From contig JAFFJZ010000003.1 in the NCBI GenBank assembly GCA_018340375.1, positions 50,437,006 through 50,501,005 on the forward strand: a stretch of DNA of 64,000 nucleotides, in the 5' to 3' direction. The position numbers and the translations under genes were made by a program. The notes under the pieces were generated by a model that ran no database searches, was not told the origin of the DNA, and worked only from the letters and a program-made list of their open reading frames with translations. Shown here one piece after another: positions 1 through 11,108 of the stretch. Source of the stretch: Gonatopus flavifemur (lineage: Eukaryota; Arthropoda; Insecta; Hymenoptera; Dryinidae). Every line of letters begins with the position of its first letter. Position 1 is the first letter of the stretch.

Positions 1-94
1 ATTTTTCATTTACGTGAGTAGAAATTGCTCCCATTATATGTGATTGAAAATCCAATCAGGAATTTATAACAGTGTAGGATTATGTTTGAAAAAG

Positions 95-370
95 GAATCA
101 GTATAAGGGCAAGGCCCTCTGCGGGCTGTAGTTTGGTTGTAGATTTTCAAAACAGGGTGATAGGTTGGTACTCCAGCTTGGCCCTACGTTGGTTATGTAC
201 AAGGATGCTTAAATTTGGATCTTTGGGAGAATACGGGAAGCCTAGCAAGGCCCTATGCAGGCAGTAGTTGGTGTGCCTAGATTTTCAAAACAGGGGAAAA
301 CATTGGCACCGCAGCTTGGCCCCATATGGGTCTTATATGGGTGTCAGTGAGTTGGAGGAATCAGGCTGAA
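95..370. repeat. Two-unit tandem repeat, ~138 bp period
   Basis: The motif GATTTTCAAAACAGGG occurs at 142-157 and again at 280-295, and each copy is preceded by AAGGCCCT plus a purine-rich stretch and followed by CAGCTTGGCCC. The units are imperfect. The short reading frame here has no recognisable domain and is not called. Confidence 0.6.
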
Positions 371-419
371 TATCAGCAACCCGACTAGGCCCCTTAGTGG
401 CTAAGGCTAGAACATCCTA

Positions 420-674
420 CACTGAGAGAAATAATTACTATCATCAATAACATATTGTGATGTTTCGAGAAATCCATTGCTTACAAAATCTGTACTCTGG
501 ATATGAGAAAATTTTCTTAAGACTAAGGATGTATTTCTTGGATTGAAAAAATATTTTCTTGACCCAAGGGAATTCCACTTGAGCTTCCAACATATCAGCT
601 GTAATCAAGAATATGTATTCTTAAAAATATTCAAGAATATGTTTTCTTGGTATTAGTGATTATTTCTCTCAGTG
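420..674. mobile_element. 255-bp TA-flanked MITE (CACTGAGAGAAATAAT termini)
   Basis: The left end CACTGAGAGAAATAATTAC is matched in inverted orientation by the right end ending at 674. The dinucleotide TA flanks both sides (418-419 and 675-676), as expected for a Tc1/mariner-type non-autonomous element. There is no coding capacity. Size and termini resemble the MITEs at 18690-18937 and 19114-19356. Confidence 0.8.
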
Positions 675-1453
675 TATGTTTGGAGATCCGATATAATACA
701 GGACGCCCGGAAAAATTTCCACACGAGTGAGTTTGTGGTATTGCAATTAATTTTACAATATCATGATATATTGCTACTGATAATTTTATCCATCTCTAAT
801 TTCAATCCGAACAGCAATAAATGCGACAACTCTCGTTTTATCCGTGCATTTTGAATTGATCGATGTGAAAGAAATCATAAAACAGGAAACAATATGGTAT
901 AACAATCATCATAAGATTGAATACAGTGCCCTTTATCAAAATGAATTTGCAATTGAATATGAAAGCACTCTCACATAAATGCTCCGGTTTTTTCTGGATG
1001 ATGTTTAACCAGCGTTTGTTATTGGAAAAATTGGAATTTCAGCCTTGTCATCAATTTCGTATTAAATTTCGTCATATCTCATCCCAGACTCATTTCGATA
1101 GACAATTCAACTCTTAACGACATACCGTAGGCGTTCGATTTTCTTCCACCTGATCTCTCTTTTCAACTAATGAGGAGGAGAAGAATTGAAAAGAGAGGTC
1201 AGACGGAAGGAAATTGAACGGCTACTGTACTGCAATCCAACAATCAAGATATTCATGGCTCTTGTGTTTGCTTATTATATTTTTCCTGACAGAGTCCTCT
1301 GGGAAGTAATAATTCAAACTTATTTATAGTATTATCAATGGATTAAAAGCAGAAGTATCCAAAGCACAATTCTTATGTACTTCAAATCTCACTGCAATGC
1401 GAGTGTAATCAACATTCCTGTATAAATCCACATTCTTCACGACGTGATGACAT
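675..1453. other. Unassigned AT-rich sequence
   Basis: Apart from the hairpin at 1133-1219, I see no repeat structure, RNA gene or credible coding region. The two short open frames (about 60 residues each) lack any family motif. Confidence 0.5.
1133..1219. repeat. Imperfect hairpin, 34-bp arms
   Basis: GTTCGATTTTCTTCCACC and the following bases pair with the arm ending at 1219 with about five mismatches, around a loop of roughly 20 bases. It could be a very short foldback element. No clear target duplication was found. Confidence 0.6.
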
Positions 1454-1845
1454 ACAGGTTGGTTGAAAAGTTTTGAAAGCGACACCTATCAACCAGTACA
1501 GGAATCAAAATTTATACGCTATTTTTATATTTCATCCTTCATTTGAACACACACACACAATTTTATTCCGATCTGTCAATTCATTCTTTGTTTACAAGCC
1601 ATTCGAAGTTGGCGTGTCAGTGTATTTTGTGAGAATGGAAAAATCTGAATATCGTGCAGTGATAAAATTCTTTGTTTTGGAAAGTTTATCAGCAACAGAA
1701 ATTCATACTAAAATGAAGAAAGTGTTGAAGGAATCTGCTCCTTCATTTCCAACTGTACATCGATGGGTTTTAGAGTTTAAACGTGGTCGTACAAGCGTTG
1801 AAGATCAATCACGTAGTGGACGTCCAAAAAGTGCAACGAAATCAG
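1454..1845 (+). pseudogene. Mariner transposase, 5'-half fragment
   Basis: The frame from ATG 1635 encodes the mariner N-terminal helix-turn-helix region (start MEKSEYRAVIKFF; later HRWVLEFKRGRTSVEDQSRS). It is nearly identical to the minus-strand copy near 12.4-12.9 kb, including about 75 bases of 5' leader. Homology ends around 1843, after which the frame reads a lysine-rich tail and stops at 1880. The catalytic region and 3' terminus are missing. Sequence around 1457 (GGTTGGTTGAAAAGTTTTG) looks like a mariner 5' terminal repeat, so the left end may be original and the right part deleted. Not functional. Confidence 0.85.
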
Positions 1846-1880
1846 AGAAAAAGACAAAAAAAATGATTGTCTCTAAATAG

Positions 1881-2300
1881 TGCACAGTAATTATGCTTAG
1901 CAGCACACCGTATATAATGACCTCACTACCAAATTTTTTTTTTCAATTGGACAGTTTCAGTGATAAACGATACAATTACTTACAAATTTCTTGAATAAAT
2001 TTATAAGAGCTTAGTTATCTAAATATATCTAAGTGTAGAGCGAATTTCTAAAATATATAATAGTAACTTCCTGGTAGTGTTCACCAGCTGGGGGAACATA
2101 GTTGGAGGTACAAAAGATGAACATATATAGAAGGTACTTAATTGCTAACGTACATGTCGCACAGAGGTGGCATTATTCAACATCCTCCTCTGCTTCTTGT
2201 ACATAATATATTCCTTATGAAAACTAATGGTACGACCAAAACCATGAAATAGTTAGATTATGTATATGTGCGTAACAATCATAATGGCAAAAAAAATTAT
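1881..2300. other. Region 3' of BEL element, possible 3' LTR
   Basis: Read on the minus strand, TGTTGAATAATGCCACC near 2185 starts about 125 bases after the integrase stop and begins TG as an LTR should. No second copy was found upstream of gag, so LTR identity and boundaries are not established. Otherwise featureless AT-rich DNA. Confidence 0.3.
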
Positions 2301-2310
2301 ATGCACAAGA

Positions 2311-3350
2311 TTACGCGGTCCCTTCAATAGGGAGTTCGCATGCTTTTGTAATGGGTCGTTTTAGAACCGCTTCAGCAGTTTTGAGAGTGATTACTCTAAC
2401 ATGGCCGTCAACACCAGGATGCGTTTCTATTACTCGGGCTAACTCCCATTTGGAAGGTGGCAGCGATGAATTTTGTAGTAAGAAAAGATCATTGACTTTT
2501 ATAGAGGGTTGACTTTTACGCCATTTACTCCTTTGTTGCAGAGTATTTAAGTAGTCTCGCTGCCAACACTTCCAGATGCGATCAGGCATCGCTTGTCCTA
2601 ATTGCCAACGAGATAATCTGTTTATCGGAAGTTCCAGAACAGATGGTTCAGGGATACTAACTAATGGTCGACCGATTAGAAAATGGCCTGGCGTAAGAGC
2701 GGCCAAATTGCTAGGGTCGTCCGTCAAAGCCACCAGAGGGCGAGAATTGAGGCATGCTTCAATTTGGCATAATAATGTAGCAAATTCTCCCTGAGACAGT
2801 GTATGATTACCTGCAACCTTTCCAAGATGTAATTTGAAGCTTTTCATTCCAGCTTCCCATAGTCCACCAAAGTGGGGTGCGGCCACTGGAATAAAATGAC
2901 AACGAGTTTGGTAATTGGCGAGTAAGCTACGAAACTGAAAATCCCTGATAACTGACTTATACGCATCCCTCAATTCTCGACTGGCTCCGTGGAAATTGGT
3001 TCCATTATCGGAGTACAGATTGGATGGCAAGCCTTGTCTGGATACAAATCGTTTATAAGCCGCAATAAAACCAAACGAGGGAGCACCCCCCACGTATTCC
3101 AAATGGGTAGGTGGTCTTTTGGCCGAAAAAGTTTTTGGCCGAATCGAGATGATTTGACAATCGCTAGTCATTCTCTAGTGTTCTCTGAAAGCGACTAGCG
3201 ATTGTCAAATAATGTCAAAAACTTTTTCGGCCAAAAGACCCCCTACCTTCCAAATGAATAGCTCTGGTACACCTGCATATGAAAATTGCTACGTAATATT
3301 TTTGCGTTTTACATCCCCTTTTTATATACGGGGTCGCCATGAACGGGCCC
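2311..3350 (-). pseudogene. pol: BEL/Pao integrase core and DUF5641 C-terminus, split by MITE
   Basis: The integrase catalytic core begins around 3350 (first aspartate) and is interrupted at 3097-3256 by a 142-bp foldback MITE plus its 9-bp duplication. After the insertion the frame runs 2311-3105 with YSDNGTNFHGA (second aspartate), FGGLWEAGMKSFK (glutamate) and the DUF5641 tail (DLFLLQNSSLPPSKWELARV). The apparent start MTSDCQ at 3171 lies inside the MITE and is not native. The native reading frame is visible on both sides of the insertion. Confidence 0.9.
3106..3247. mobile_element. 142-bp foldback MITE in BEL integrase, 9-bp TSD
   Basis: The element is almost entirely an inverted repeat: GGTAGGTGGTCTTTTGGCCG at the left pairs with the right end. 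The 9-bp sequence TTCCAAATG is duplicated at 3097-3105 and 3248-3256. Nine-base duplications are typical of Mutator-like elements, so I infer a MULE-type MITE. A second copy lies at 39141-39275. Confidence 0.9.
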
Positions 3351-3356
3351 GCGTAA

Positions 3357-4628
3357 TCAACACCCGAGCAAACAATGAGCAAAAGTCGGGGATGGGTTCA
3401 CTCTCATTTGAGGGAGATTTCCCATTATTTGGTTAGACATTTTCACCTTTTCCCGTACACAGACTATACATTTGTGTATATGGGATTTCACTAAATTATG
3501 AACGCCCACTATCCAGTAATTTTGCCTCAAAATTCTTATAGTTAATTGTGTACCTCCATGAAGAGCTTGATGATGAGCCTGGTGTATCAATAATTCAGTA
3601 ACTCTATGTCGTGGCAGAATAATCGGATGGCATTCATCAAATGACAAAGAGGAATTGCGTAACCACCCACCAAGCCGGAGTAATTTATCTTCGCCGATAA
3701 AAGGGTTTAGGTTATATAATGAACTCGTATTAGCAATAGCGGTTCCATTCTTCAATGCCTTAATTTCTTTAAGGTAATGAAGTTTTTGTATATGGCGAAG
3801 CCAAAACAGCCTAGCCGCTTGCAACTCCTCTGTATCTAACGGCTTGATTGCAAATTCGTTTTTAGTTACGCGGGCACGTAGATAATCAATAAATCGCATG
3901 AAATACGCTGTGAATCTAAGCAGACGTGGCCATGAAGAAACTTCATTAATCAATTCCCAGCCCTCAGATGGCGTTACATGAAGAACCGAGGAAGGACGAG
4001 ACTCTGATAAAATGATTTCTTTACAATTCTCGGGAGTTACATTGCTATTGTCTATAGGCCAACATGTGAAGGGCTGTCTGAACCATGACGGCCCCGTCCA
4101 CCATAAGGAATGCGCCACTACCGTATCCGCATACAATCCGCGGGACGCGCAATCAGCGGGGTTACAACTTGACCTCATATGATTCCATTTCAATTGTGGA
4201 AGTGTACATTGTATAGTATACACCCGATGAGCGACAAACGTCGTCCACTTGGATAGGTGTTGAGTTAACCAGGCTAAAACCACAGTACTATCCGTCCAAC
4301 CGTAAATAGGGACGTCATCCAAATGTAATGTTTCTTGGATTGATTTTAACAGTTTCGTCAGCAAAACTGCGCCATTGAGTTCTAATCTCGGTATACTAAT
4401 CGTTTTCAACGGTGCCACTTTAGTTTCCGCGGCCAGAAGGGTAGTCTGAATATTATCAAGATCGTGCAAAGTGCGCAAATACGCCACGGCCGAATAGGCT
4501 CGATTAGAAGCATCTGAAAATCCGTGCAACTCAATGGCGAGATTGTCATAGCGTTGACCTGTCCATCTGGGTATACTAATACTCTCTAAATAAATCAACG
4601 ATTGAGAGTAATTATTCCATATTTTCAA
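3357..4628 (-). pseudogene. pol: BEL/Pao RNase H and integrase zinc-binding domain
   Basis: The 423-residue frame starts with RNase H (ELHGFSDASNRAYSAVAYL, PRLELNGAVLL, GWTDSTVVLAWL giving the D-E-D carboxylates). It continues into the integrase HHCC zinc-binding domain (HQALHGGTQLTIRILRQNYW ... HKCIVCVRE). It ends at a frameshift near 3370, where TTTGCTC occurs twice about ten bases apart, suggesting a small duplication; the integrase catalytic core resumes in another phase. Confidence 0.9.
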
Positions 4629-4652
4629 TAAATTATCTGGAATTATTTCATC

Positions 4653-5510
4653 TCAGTCAATTTTTTGTAACCACAAATCTTGCATCAATATCTTAGCTAC
4701 GATAGTTACGGGAGCTACCCATCCCAATGGGTCGTATAGCTTTGCTATGAAAGAAAGAATGTGACGCTTCGTATTTTTAGCGGTAGTAGGAGCAGACACC
4801 CTAAAACGAAAAACATCCTCTTTTGGAACCCAAATGAAACCTAAAACCTTTAACGAATCTGAATCGCTCAACGGGTGATCGATAGCTAATTCGTGGTCTC
4901 CTGTGGGAATACCTTCCAATAATTGGGGACAGTTTGAAACCCACTTTCTTGAGTGAAACTCTCCACGGAATAATAATTGATTCAACTGATCACGGATTTG
5001 TAATATAGTTGGGATATCATCCGCACTAAACCGTACGTCATCAACATAAGTCAATTCCTTCAGAATGCTCACTGCTTCTGGATAAGCTTCTCCCTCATCA
5101 ATGGTTAATTTTTGTAACACTTTCATCGCCAAATAAGGCGCTGGGGCGGTACCGTACGTCACTGTCAATAAACGAAAATGACCAATCGGGTCTCGTGTCG
5201 TAGTACGACATAAAATTCTTTGAAATTGTGTATCTTCGGGATGTACTCAGATCTGACGAAACATCTTAGCGATATCCGCAGAGTAAGCATAACATCCTTG
5301 TCTCCATCTTAACATTATGTGAGACAAATCTCCTTGAAGTTTGGGACCGACTAACAAATGGTCATCCAAGGATGTACCATTTGAGGTCTTACAAGATGCA
5401 TTGAAAACCACTCGTAAATGGGTTGTGGTACTAGTAGTTTTTACGACAGGATGATGAGGAATATATATAGAAGGATGAATATGGATTTCACCAGGGGGCA
5501 AACGCTCCAT
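4653..5510 (-). pseudogene. pol: BEL/Pao reverse transcriptase
   Basis: Two frames in the same phase are separated by a single TGA at 5247-5249. The first holds RT motifs LRVVFNASCKTSNGTSLDDH and YSADIAKMFRQI. The second holds TVTYGTAPAPYLA and the YVDD active-site box (near 5035), then the thumb region ending in FIAKLYDPLGWVAPVTI. Another TGA at 4653-4655 separates it from the RNase H/integrase frame, again in the same phase. Order and motifs are diagnostic of the BEL/Pao clade. Confidence 0.92.
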
Positions 5511-5635
5511 ATGAGCAAGTGATTCATATTCTTTTGGAAATTCACTATAATCTGCTTTGAGATTCTCATCTCGAGATAATCTCTTCTCTGAGGATTGAAA
5601 GAGTTTAAGAGCTATAAGTAGTGAATCACTTATAT

Positions 5636-6268
5636 TTATAGGCGGATTTTCCCGAAATGGTGAACTATGTAGCGACCTTCAGGGTTTCGAGAATGAGAAT
5701 TCCTAAAATGATCCTCACAATATTGATCATCGTGGGAGAAGGGGGTATTATGACTAACCTCTACTAACTCCCAAAATCGTTGTAGTAATTCATTGGTATT
5801 TTCAGTAGGAAAGCAGTTCAAGACATGCAAGGACGTACTTACTGAGGAACAGGAAGTGGTCAATGGACCCGAGATAATCCATCCAAAAATAGTCTCCTGA
5901 GCAGTAGGAGAACTTATCGGACCCTGTCGTATACCACTTTTCAATAATGATCCATATAAAAAAGAAACAATTAAAATATGGATGGGATCATTACTAGTAC
6001 ATAGGGGGTCAGCTAATTCAATTCCCTCTAGATGTGGCCAACAACCAATATTTCGTATACCTGGGGAAGCATAGGCGGTAATCTTTTGAAATACATAGGC
6101 AACCATTGGAATCTCTGGTCCATTACCTTGACAATTTGTTAACGTGAGCTTCACATGAGACCTTACCATCTCGCTGTAATGTTCTCCGAATCCTGTTATT
6201 CTCATGTTGGAGGGATATCTCTTAGTATGAAGAATCTGAGCTGATGTCTCAGATATAAAAGGATACAC
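5636..6268 (-). pseudogene. pol: BEL/Pao aspartic protease region (DUF1758)
   Basis: The frame continues in phase from gag after a TGA. The catalytic DQG-type protease motif sits directly at that junction (6270-6280), and downstream sequence (VYPFISETSAQIL, ITGFGEHYSEMV, then IRQGPISSPTAQETIFGWIISG) matches the conserved DUF1758 arrangement in BEL polyproteins. The frame ends in a shift near 5670 before the reverse transcriptase. It would cleave the Gag-Pol polyprotein; here it cannot be made intact. Confidence 0.8.
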
Positions 6269-6280
6269 GAAGCCCTGATC

Positions 6281-7387
6281 TCAGAGTGCCCATAGCCGTG
6301 AAACACGTCCTTCAGGAGTACGTATCAGGACCCAAGCTGTTGGTAAAAGAACAATAGTGGTCTTAACAACAGCAGAATGTACGGTAGTATCGTCTGACTC
6401 CGAAAATGATACAGAATTATCTAATGATCCTACCCAACGTTGACTATTGGTACTAGATTGATCATTATTCTGGGAAGGGGTAGTCCAGGAAGAAGGATCA
6501 TTTTGATTTAGGTTCATTGGGGCTCCTGAAGAAGAAGATTGCTTATAAGCTTGAGATTTATCGATCACATTACGATGTAACAACACATGGTGACTTCTCC
6601 CACATTTATTGCACCGATTTTCAGATGAGCGAGTACTTGGAATGTGCCCTGGTTCTAAACAATTAGAGCAAAGATGCATTTGTCTAACCGTCTCATTGCG
6701 CTGTTCAACTTTTTGTTTCTGAAACTTTTGACACTTCCACAACTGATGAGTGCCTTCACAAAGTGGACACATCTTTTTAATTGCAACGTTATTTACTGAT
6801 ACATTACTTTTAGCATTACGAAAATTAGATGATAAATCCTTATTACATTCATACGGACTTTTCATTATGCCACGAATTCTGAGGGTGAGAAATTCATTCA
6901 TTTGCTTATAAGTGGGAGCATCTGTAGACGAGCTCAATTGCAGATTCCATTCGTGCCAAGTTCAGGAACTGAATTTCTGCGGAATTATATGAACTAATAA
7001 ATCATCCCATTTATCTGTTGGACAATCTAAATTTTTGAGTGCAAAAAGAGAAGAACTAACAATATCTCGTAATTGTTTGAGTTCTTCTACATTTTCCTGT
7101 TTCATGATGGGGAGTTTCATGAATGCATGAATATGTGCATGAATAAGCAAACGAGGATTTTGAAATTCTTTACCTAAAATATTCCACGCTCCTTCATAAT
7201 TTGAATCCGTGGCCTTAATATGATTTATCAATAAACTAGCCTCTCCTTTCAAACTAGTTTTCAAATAGTGTAATTTTTGGGTATTTGTGAAACGTGTATC
7301 CTTATCGACTAATGAAATAAATAAGTCATGGAATGCCTCCCATTCGGTGGGGTTACCTGTGAAAATAGGTAAGTGAATTCTCGGCAT
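6281..7387 (-). pseudogene. gag: BEL/Pao gag, DUF1759 and zinc-knuckle region
   Basis: Two frames in the same phase are separated by a TGA at 6962-6964. The first contains the DUF1759 core (LPIFTGNPTEWEAFHDLF and KLHYLKTSLKGEA). The second contains cysteine/histidine clusters CPLCEGTHQLWKC and CSNCLEPGH followed by CNKCGRSHH, the nucleic-acid-binding knuckles of BEL Gag. The frame then runs into the protease after another TGA at 6281-6283. In an active element this would form the capsid and package RNA in the cytoplasm. Confidence 0.88.
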
Positions 7388-7787
7388 AGGAACTATAGAT
7401 GTACTCGATTGTCAATGTTAAAGTTGTGTCATGGGATGTTCCTGACGATGGACTTCCAGTTTTTAACTGGATAGCAGAGGTCGTTTGACGAGCCGATATT
7501 TCAGCCAACGCATCTCTGTCTGCATTATAATCTTCTTCTGCTGCATAGAATTTTTCCTCGGAGAAGTAAGGCAAATTCTTTTTCTCCTCCTCAGTAGAAA
7601 ACTGCAATAGTTTGCAGTTTAATCGTCGACACTCTTGCCATAATTGCTCTAACGTTTCCATCCGATTACGGGTTTTGATTACCGTAAATTTCTCTTCACC
7701 TCTTTTTTTATAATTCACCCACACTCTTTTCATCGAGTCTATGACAGAGTTCTGCTCTATCACCAGATCTTTTACTGTCTCAGCCAT
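7353..7787 (-). pseudogene. gag: BEL/Pao gag, N-terminal part
   Basis: This 144-residue frame starts at the likely gag ATG and is rich in charged residues predicted to form helices, as usual for the N-terminal region of BEL/Pao Gag before the DUF1759 domain. It overlaps the next gag frame by 35 bases in another phase, so a frameshift near 7390 separates them. No zinc finger lies here. Assignment rests on position and on the continuation into an unmistakable Gag domain. Confidence 0.7.
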
Positions 7788-7790
7788 AGC

Positions 7791-8553
7791 TTAAGCTTGA
7801 GCTTTGCGATTAAACCGAAAGCGAAACTGGCAAATATCGAATCATAGAAGTCTCGGTGACAATCAAATTCGCGTCACAACCGAGTAGACACTTTTTTTTC
7901 ACTAGAGAATTAAATATATGATGACATTCCAAATATATGCCCATGTTTCTTGCATGAAAATTGCATGGAGGAAACGAGAAAAAAAAAATCGAGTCAACAT
8001 TCACAATTTTATATTATGATACATAGCTTAAGCTACACCACGGACCACAAATTATCGGATAGTTCAGTTGATAGTATTTTAACATGAGATACTGAAAATC
8101 ATTGACTTCTGGTCAGTATCGAAGATCACAATTTGTTGGATATATCGTTCTTGTATAGAAAACGACCAAAACTTGAGATAATCGTCGAATGTTATACGCT
8201 TTAAATGTAAACATACCGAGTCTACCTTTTCATCGTCGAGAGCACGTGTACACTGTTTTAAAACGATGTATCAATGTTAGAGTTATTTAATCCACGGTCA
8301 AATACAAGGTTGTATAGATTTCTCACGTATAATTCGATACACTTGGTCAAATCGGTTCGCATGTTATCGAATATAATGTATTTCAATACATCTTTGAAAT
8401 CTCACTTTGCACCAATGATGAATTGCACCAGAATAATGATGACCGTGTGAATCCTTCGAGCTCGAGGAATCCATCCGGCTCGAAGGACCATTTTGTTCAG
8501 AAGTTGCACCTTCGAACTATTGCAATTCCCGAATAAGTTTTTTTTTTTATATA
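7791..8553. other. Region 5' of BEL gag; leader/LTR not resolved
   Basis: This stretch lies between the gag start and the mariner at 8554 and should hold the BEL leader and 5' LTR on the minus strand. I could not match it to sequence 3' of the integrase. A short palindrome rich in TTCGAGC lies at 8453-8488. The open frames here are short and without domains. Confidence 0.35.
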
Positions 8554-8629
8554 CTAGGTGTGTAAGTATGAAACCGGAATTTTCGTACAGAAAAAACACG
8601 TTTATTGTAATGATATGATACAAAGTAAC

Positions 8630-9667
8630 TTATTCAAAGTATTGTCCGTTGCTATCTATACATTTTTTCCGTCTTTCTGGCGATTTGTGGATTCCGCGCC
8701 AAAAGAACTGTTGCTCTTTTGAGGCAAACCAGTCATCGAGCCATTTTCGTACATCTTCGTAAGAAGTAAAGCGCTGCTCAGCAAGTGCGTGTCCCATCGA
8801 TGCAAACAAGTAGTGATCGGATGGGGCAAGGTCCGGTGAGTAAGGCGCGTGCTGAAGAATCTCCCAACGGAACGACTCTATCGTTTCCTGGACCTGTTTT
8901 GCTTTGTGTGCTGGTGCATTGTCATGCAGCAAATTCACCTTGTGTTGTCTTTGTTGATATTCTGGTCGTTTTTCACGCAAAACTCGATCCAAATCGATCA
9001 TTTGTTGTCGGTAGCGTTGAGTATTGACAGTTTCCCCAGGTTTCAGCAGCTCGTAGTAGATTACGCCCTTCTGATCCCACTAAACACACAGCATTGTATT
9101 TCGTCCGAAGCGGTTTGGTCTTGCCGTCGATGTTGATGATTCACCCGGAGTAACCCACGACTGTTTGCGCTTAGGATTTTCGAAATATATCCACTTTTCA
9201 TCGCCAGTCACAATTCGATGGAGAAATGACTTTCTTTGGGACCTGGCGGGCAACATTTCGCATAAAGTTCTGCGGTTTTCCTGCTGTCTTTCGTTGAGTT
9301 CATGTGGAACCCATTTCCTCACCTTTTGTATCTTTCCCATGGCTTTCGACCGAAGAGAGATGGCTTCTCGGGTCACCTTCATCTGATCCGCCAGTTGTTG
9401 TTGTGTTTGAGCGTCGTCTTCGTCCAACAAGGCTTGCAGGTCAGCGTCTTCAAACTTTTCCGGTGGTCTTCCACGTTCTTCGTTCCTGACGTCAAAATCG
9501 CCACTTTTGAACCGTTTGAACCACTCGAAACACTGTGTTTTACCGAGAGCATGCTCACTGAACGCCTCCACAAGCATTCGATGCGATTCAGCTGCAGTTT
9601 TCTTCAGATGGAAACAGAAAAGTAGTGCTATCCGCAAATCGTAATTTCTTGGCACAAAACTCGACAT
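8630..9667 (-). pseudogene. Mariner transposase (mauritiana type), one nonsense codon
   Basis: The frame of 345 codons is continuous from ATG at 9667 to the terminal stop at 8630 apart from a TAG at codon 196 (9080-9082). Length 345 is the family norm. Residues 1-110 form the two helix-turn-helix motifs that bind the terminal repeats. The catalytic triad is intact: D156 in TGDEKW, D249 in LLHDNAPAH and D284 in YSPDLAPSDHYLF, giving the D,D34D signature. The frame otherwise aligns without gaps to the Mos1 numbering I know. A further defect is that the 5' leader is displaced by the insertion ending 4 bp from the ATG. Confidence 0.93.
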
Positions 9668-9670
9668 GTT

Positions 9671-10938
9671 GGTATTCTTGTCGTATGCGGTCTACGTGGG
9701 TCCTTGGATTGTCGTATGCGGTCTACCGGGGTAGACCGCATTCTGCAGTGCATACGGTTGCTGTATGCGGTCTACCCCGGTAGACCGCAAGCTGCTTACT
9801 ACATGCTTCTTGTATGGGGTCTACCCTGAGCAGAGTGCATACGATAAGGGTAAGGATTGTATTATGCGGTCTACCCCGGTGGGTGGGAAACGACCTCGAT
9901 AAACTGCAGCATGCGTAATGAAAATCAGTTCGAGTGCAGGTAAAAATGCAGAGAAACAGCAGTCTGGTACTTATGTGGAAACACCGAAACTTGCTGAATT
10001 GCTTATTCAAGCACTTAATGATTCTTCGCTGCACTCGATGTCTTCATGCGATTACTGATTTGATCATGGAATCCTAAGTTTGTTTACGGAATCGTGAATT
10101 CAATTATGGAATTGTTCATTCTTTTATATATTCCTTGATTTATTCATGCTGCAAATGCTGCGCACATGGAATTAATGATTTGAACGTGCAATTAATAGTT
10201 TCCTCGTTGAATCAATGATTTGTGCATGCAATTAACAGTTTGCTCGTAAAATTAGTAATTTGCACATGCAGTTAATGACTTGGTCACACAGTTGATGTTT
10301 TTTTCATGCGATTAAGGTTTTCCTCATGCCGTCGTTCATTTGCTTTGTACTCCCTCTATGATGAGCACATTCTCAAGCAGCTCTTTCGCACGTAATTGCA
10401 AACAATAAATGGTGTTGAACGATCACGGGGCATTACTATTATTATTATTTCTTTCCTTTGCTTTCGACGCTCACGTTTCAGTTACCGCATTCACTACTCC
10501 GTTTACTTGTGCTTTTTCCTTCACTTTTTTCATTTCAGTTCCTGCAGTTCGTTTTCTGTACTACTTGCCTGCTTCTTTTCCTATGCTCTGCCGCTTTCTC
10601 ACGGTAGACCCCATACAACAGTCGTTAAGGAAGCACCTTACGGTCTGCCCAAGTAGACCCCATACTGCAACCGTCACCGTTGTCGTATGCAGTGATGCCA
10701 GATTCGGCCGACCGACTCGGTGTACCCCCTCCATCACGCTCCACACAATCAAATTCCTTTTGTCGGTGGTTTCATTGTGTGTGTGAAAGTTCTATACCGA
10801 TGGGTGTAATGGAAAGGGTAAACCGAGTCGGTCGGCCGGATCTGGCATCACTGGTCGTATGCACTCAACTTAGGGTAGACCTCATACAAGAAGCATATAG
10901 TGAGCACCTTGCGGTCTACCGCATACGACAAGAATACC
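9671..10938. mobile_element. GGTATTCTTG non-autonomous element, copy 1
   Basis: The ends GGTATTCTTGTCGTATGCGG (9671) and its inverse (to 10938) form a terminal repeat of about 25 bp. Both subterminal regions carry several copies of a palindrome-forming motif, for example GCGGTCTACCCCGGTAGACC near 9770. No transposase is present. A hAT MITE is nested at 10690-10853. No exact target duplication is visible, so the superfamily is undecided. About 450 bp of the left side is repeated inverted in copy 2 near 17.8-18.2 kb. Confidence 0.85.
10690..10853. mobile_element. 164-bp hAT MITE with 8-bp TSD
   Basis: The ends CAGTGATGCCAGATTCGGCC and inverse pair over about 45 bp. The 8-bp GTCGTATG is duplicated exactly at 10682-10689 and 10854-10861. 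A CAGTG start with an 8-bp duplication is the hAT signature. Being nested in two older elements makes it the youngest of the three. Confidence 0.92.
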
Positions 10939-11108
10939 AAATCTCTAATAAACTAATGCTACCGAATGAAACTCGTGTTATTGTGAGTTGGAATTCTTTG
11001 TCGGATATCAATACAATAACAAGACACCGCTGACATGATGTGTCGGTGACTGCATCGACATCTAGCGCCACCTATGGGCAAATTCCGGTTTTATACTTAC
11101 ACACCTGG

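Larger units (their letters stand above)
2300..7790 (-). mobile_element. BEL/Pao LTR retrotransposon, degenerate
   Basis: Gag, protease, reverse transcriptase, RNase H and integrase follow one another on the minus strand in the BEL/Pao order. The polyprotein is interrupted by several in-frame TGA codons (6962-6964, 6281-6283, 5247-5249, 4653-4655), by frameshifts near 7390, 5670 and 3370, and by a foldback insertion at 3106-3247. LTRs could not be paired, so outer boundaries are approximate. The element is inactive but long stretches remain colinear, which suggests moderate age. Confidence 0.9.
8554..11108 (-). mobile_element. Mos1-type mariner carrying a nested insertion
   Basis: Terminal repeats CTAGGTGTGTAAGTATGAAA (left) and its counterpart at 11085-11108 are flanked by TA on both sides (8552-8553, 11109-11110). 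Subtracting the inserted element at 9671-10938 leaves 1287 bp, the standard mariner length. The insertion sits between the 5' terminal repeat/leader and the transposase ATG. The element therefore was full length before the insertion and is only lightly mutated. Confidence 0.93.

Noticed and set aside
10396..11033. Open frames of 86-125 residues
   Set aside because: They cross the GGTATTCTTG element and its nested hAT MITE, and translate TIR and repeat sequence.
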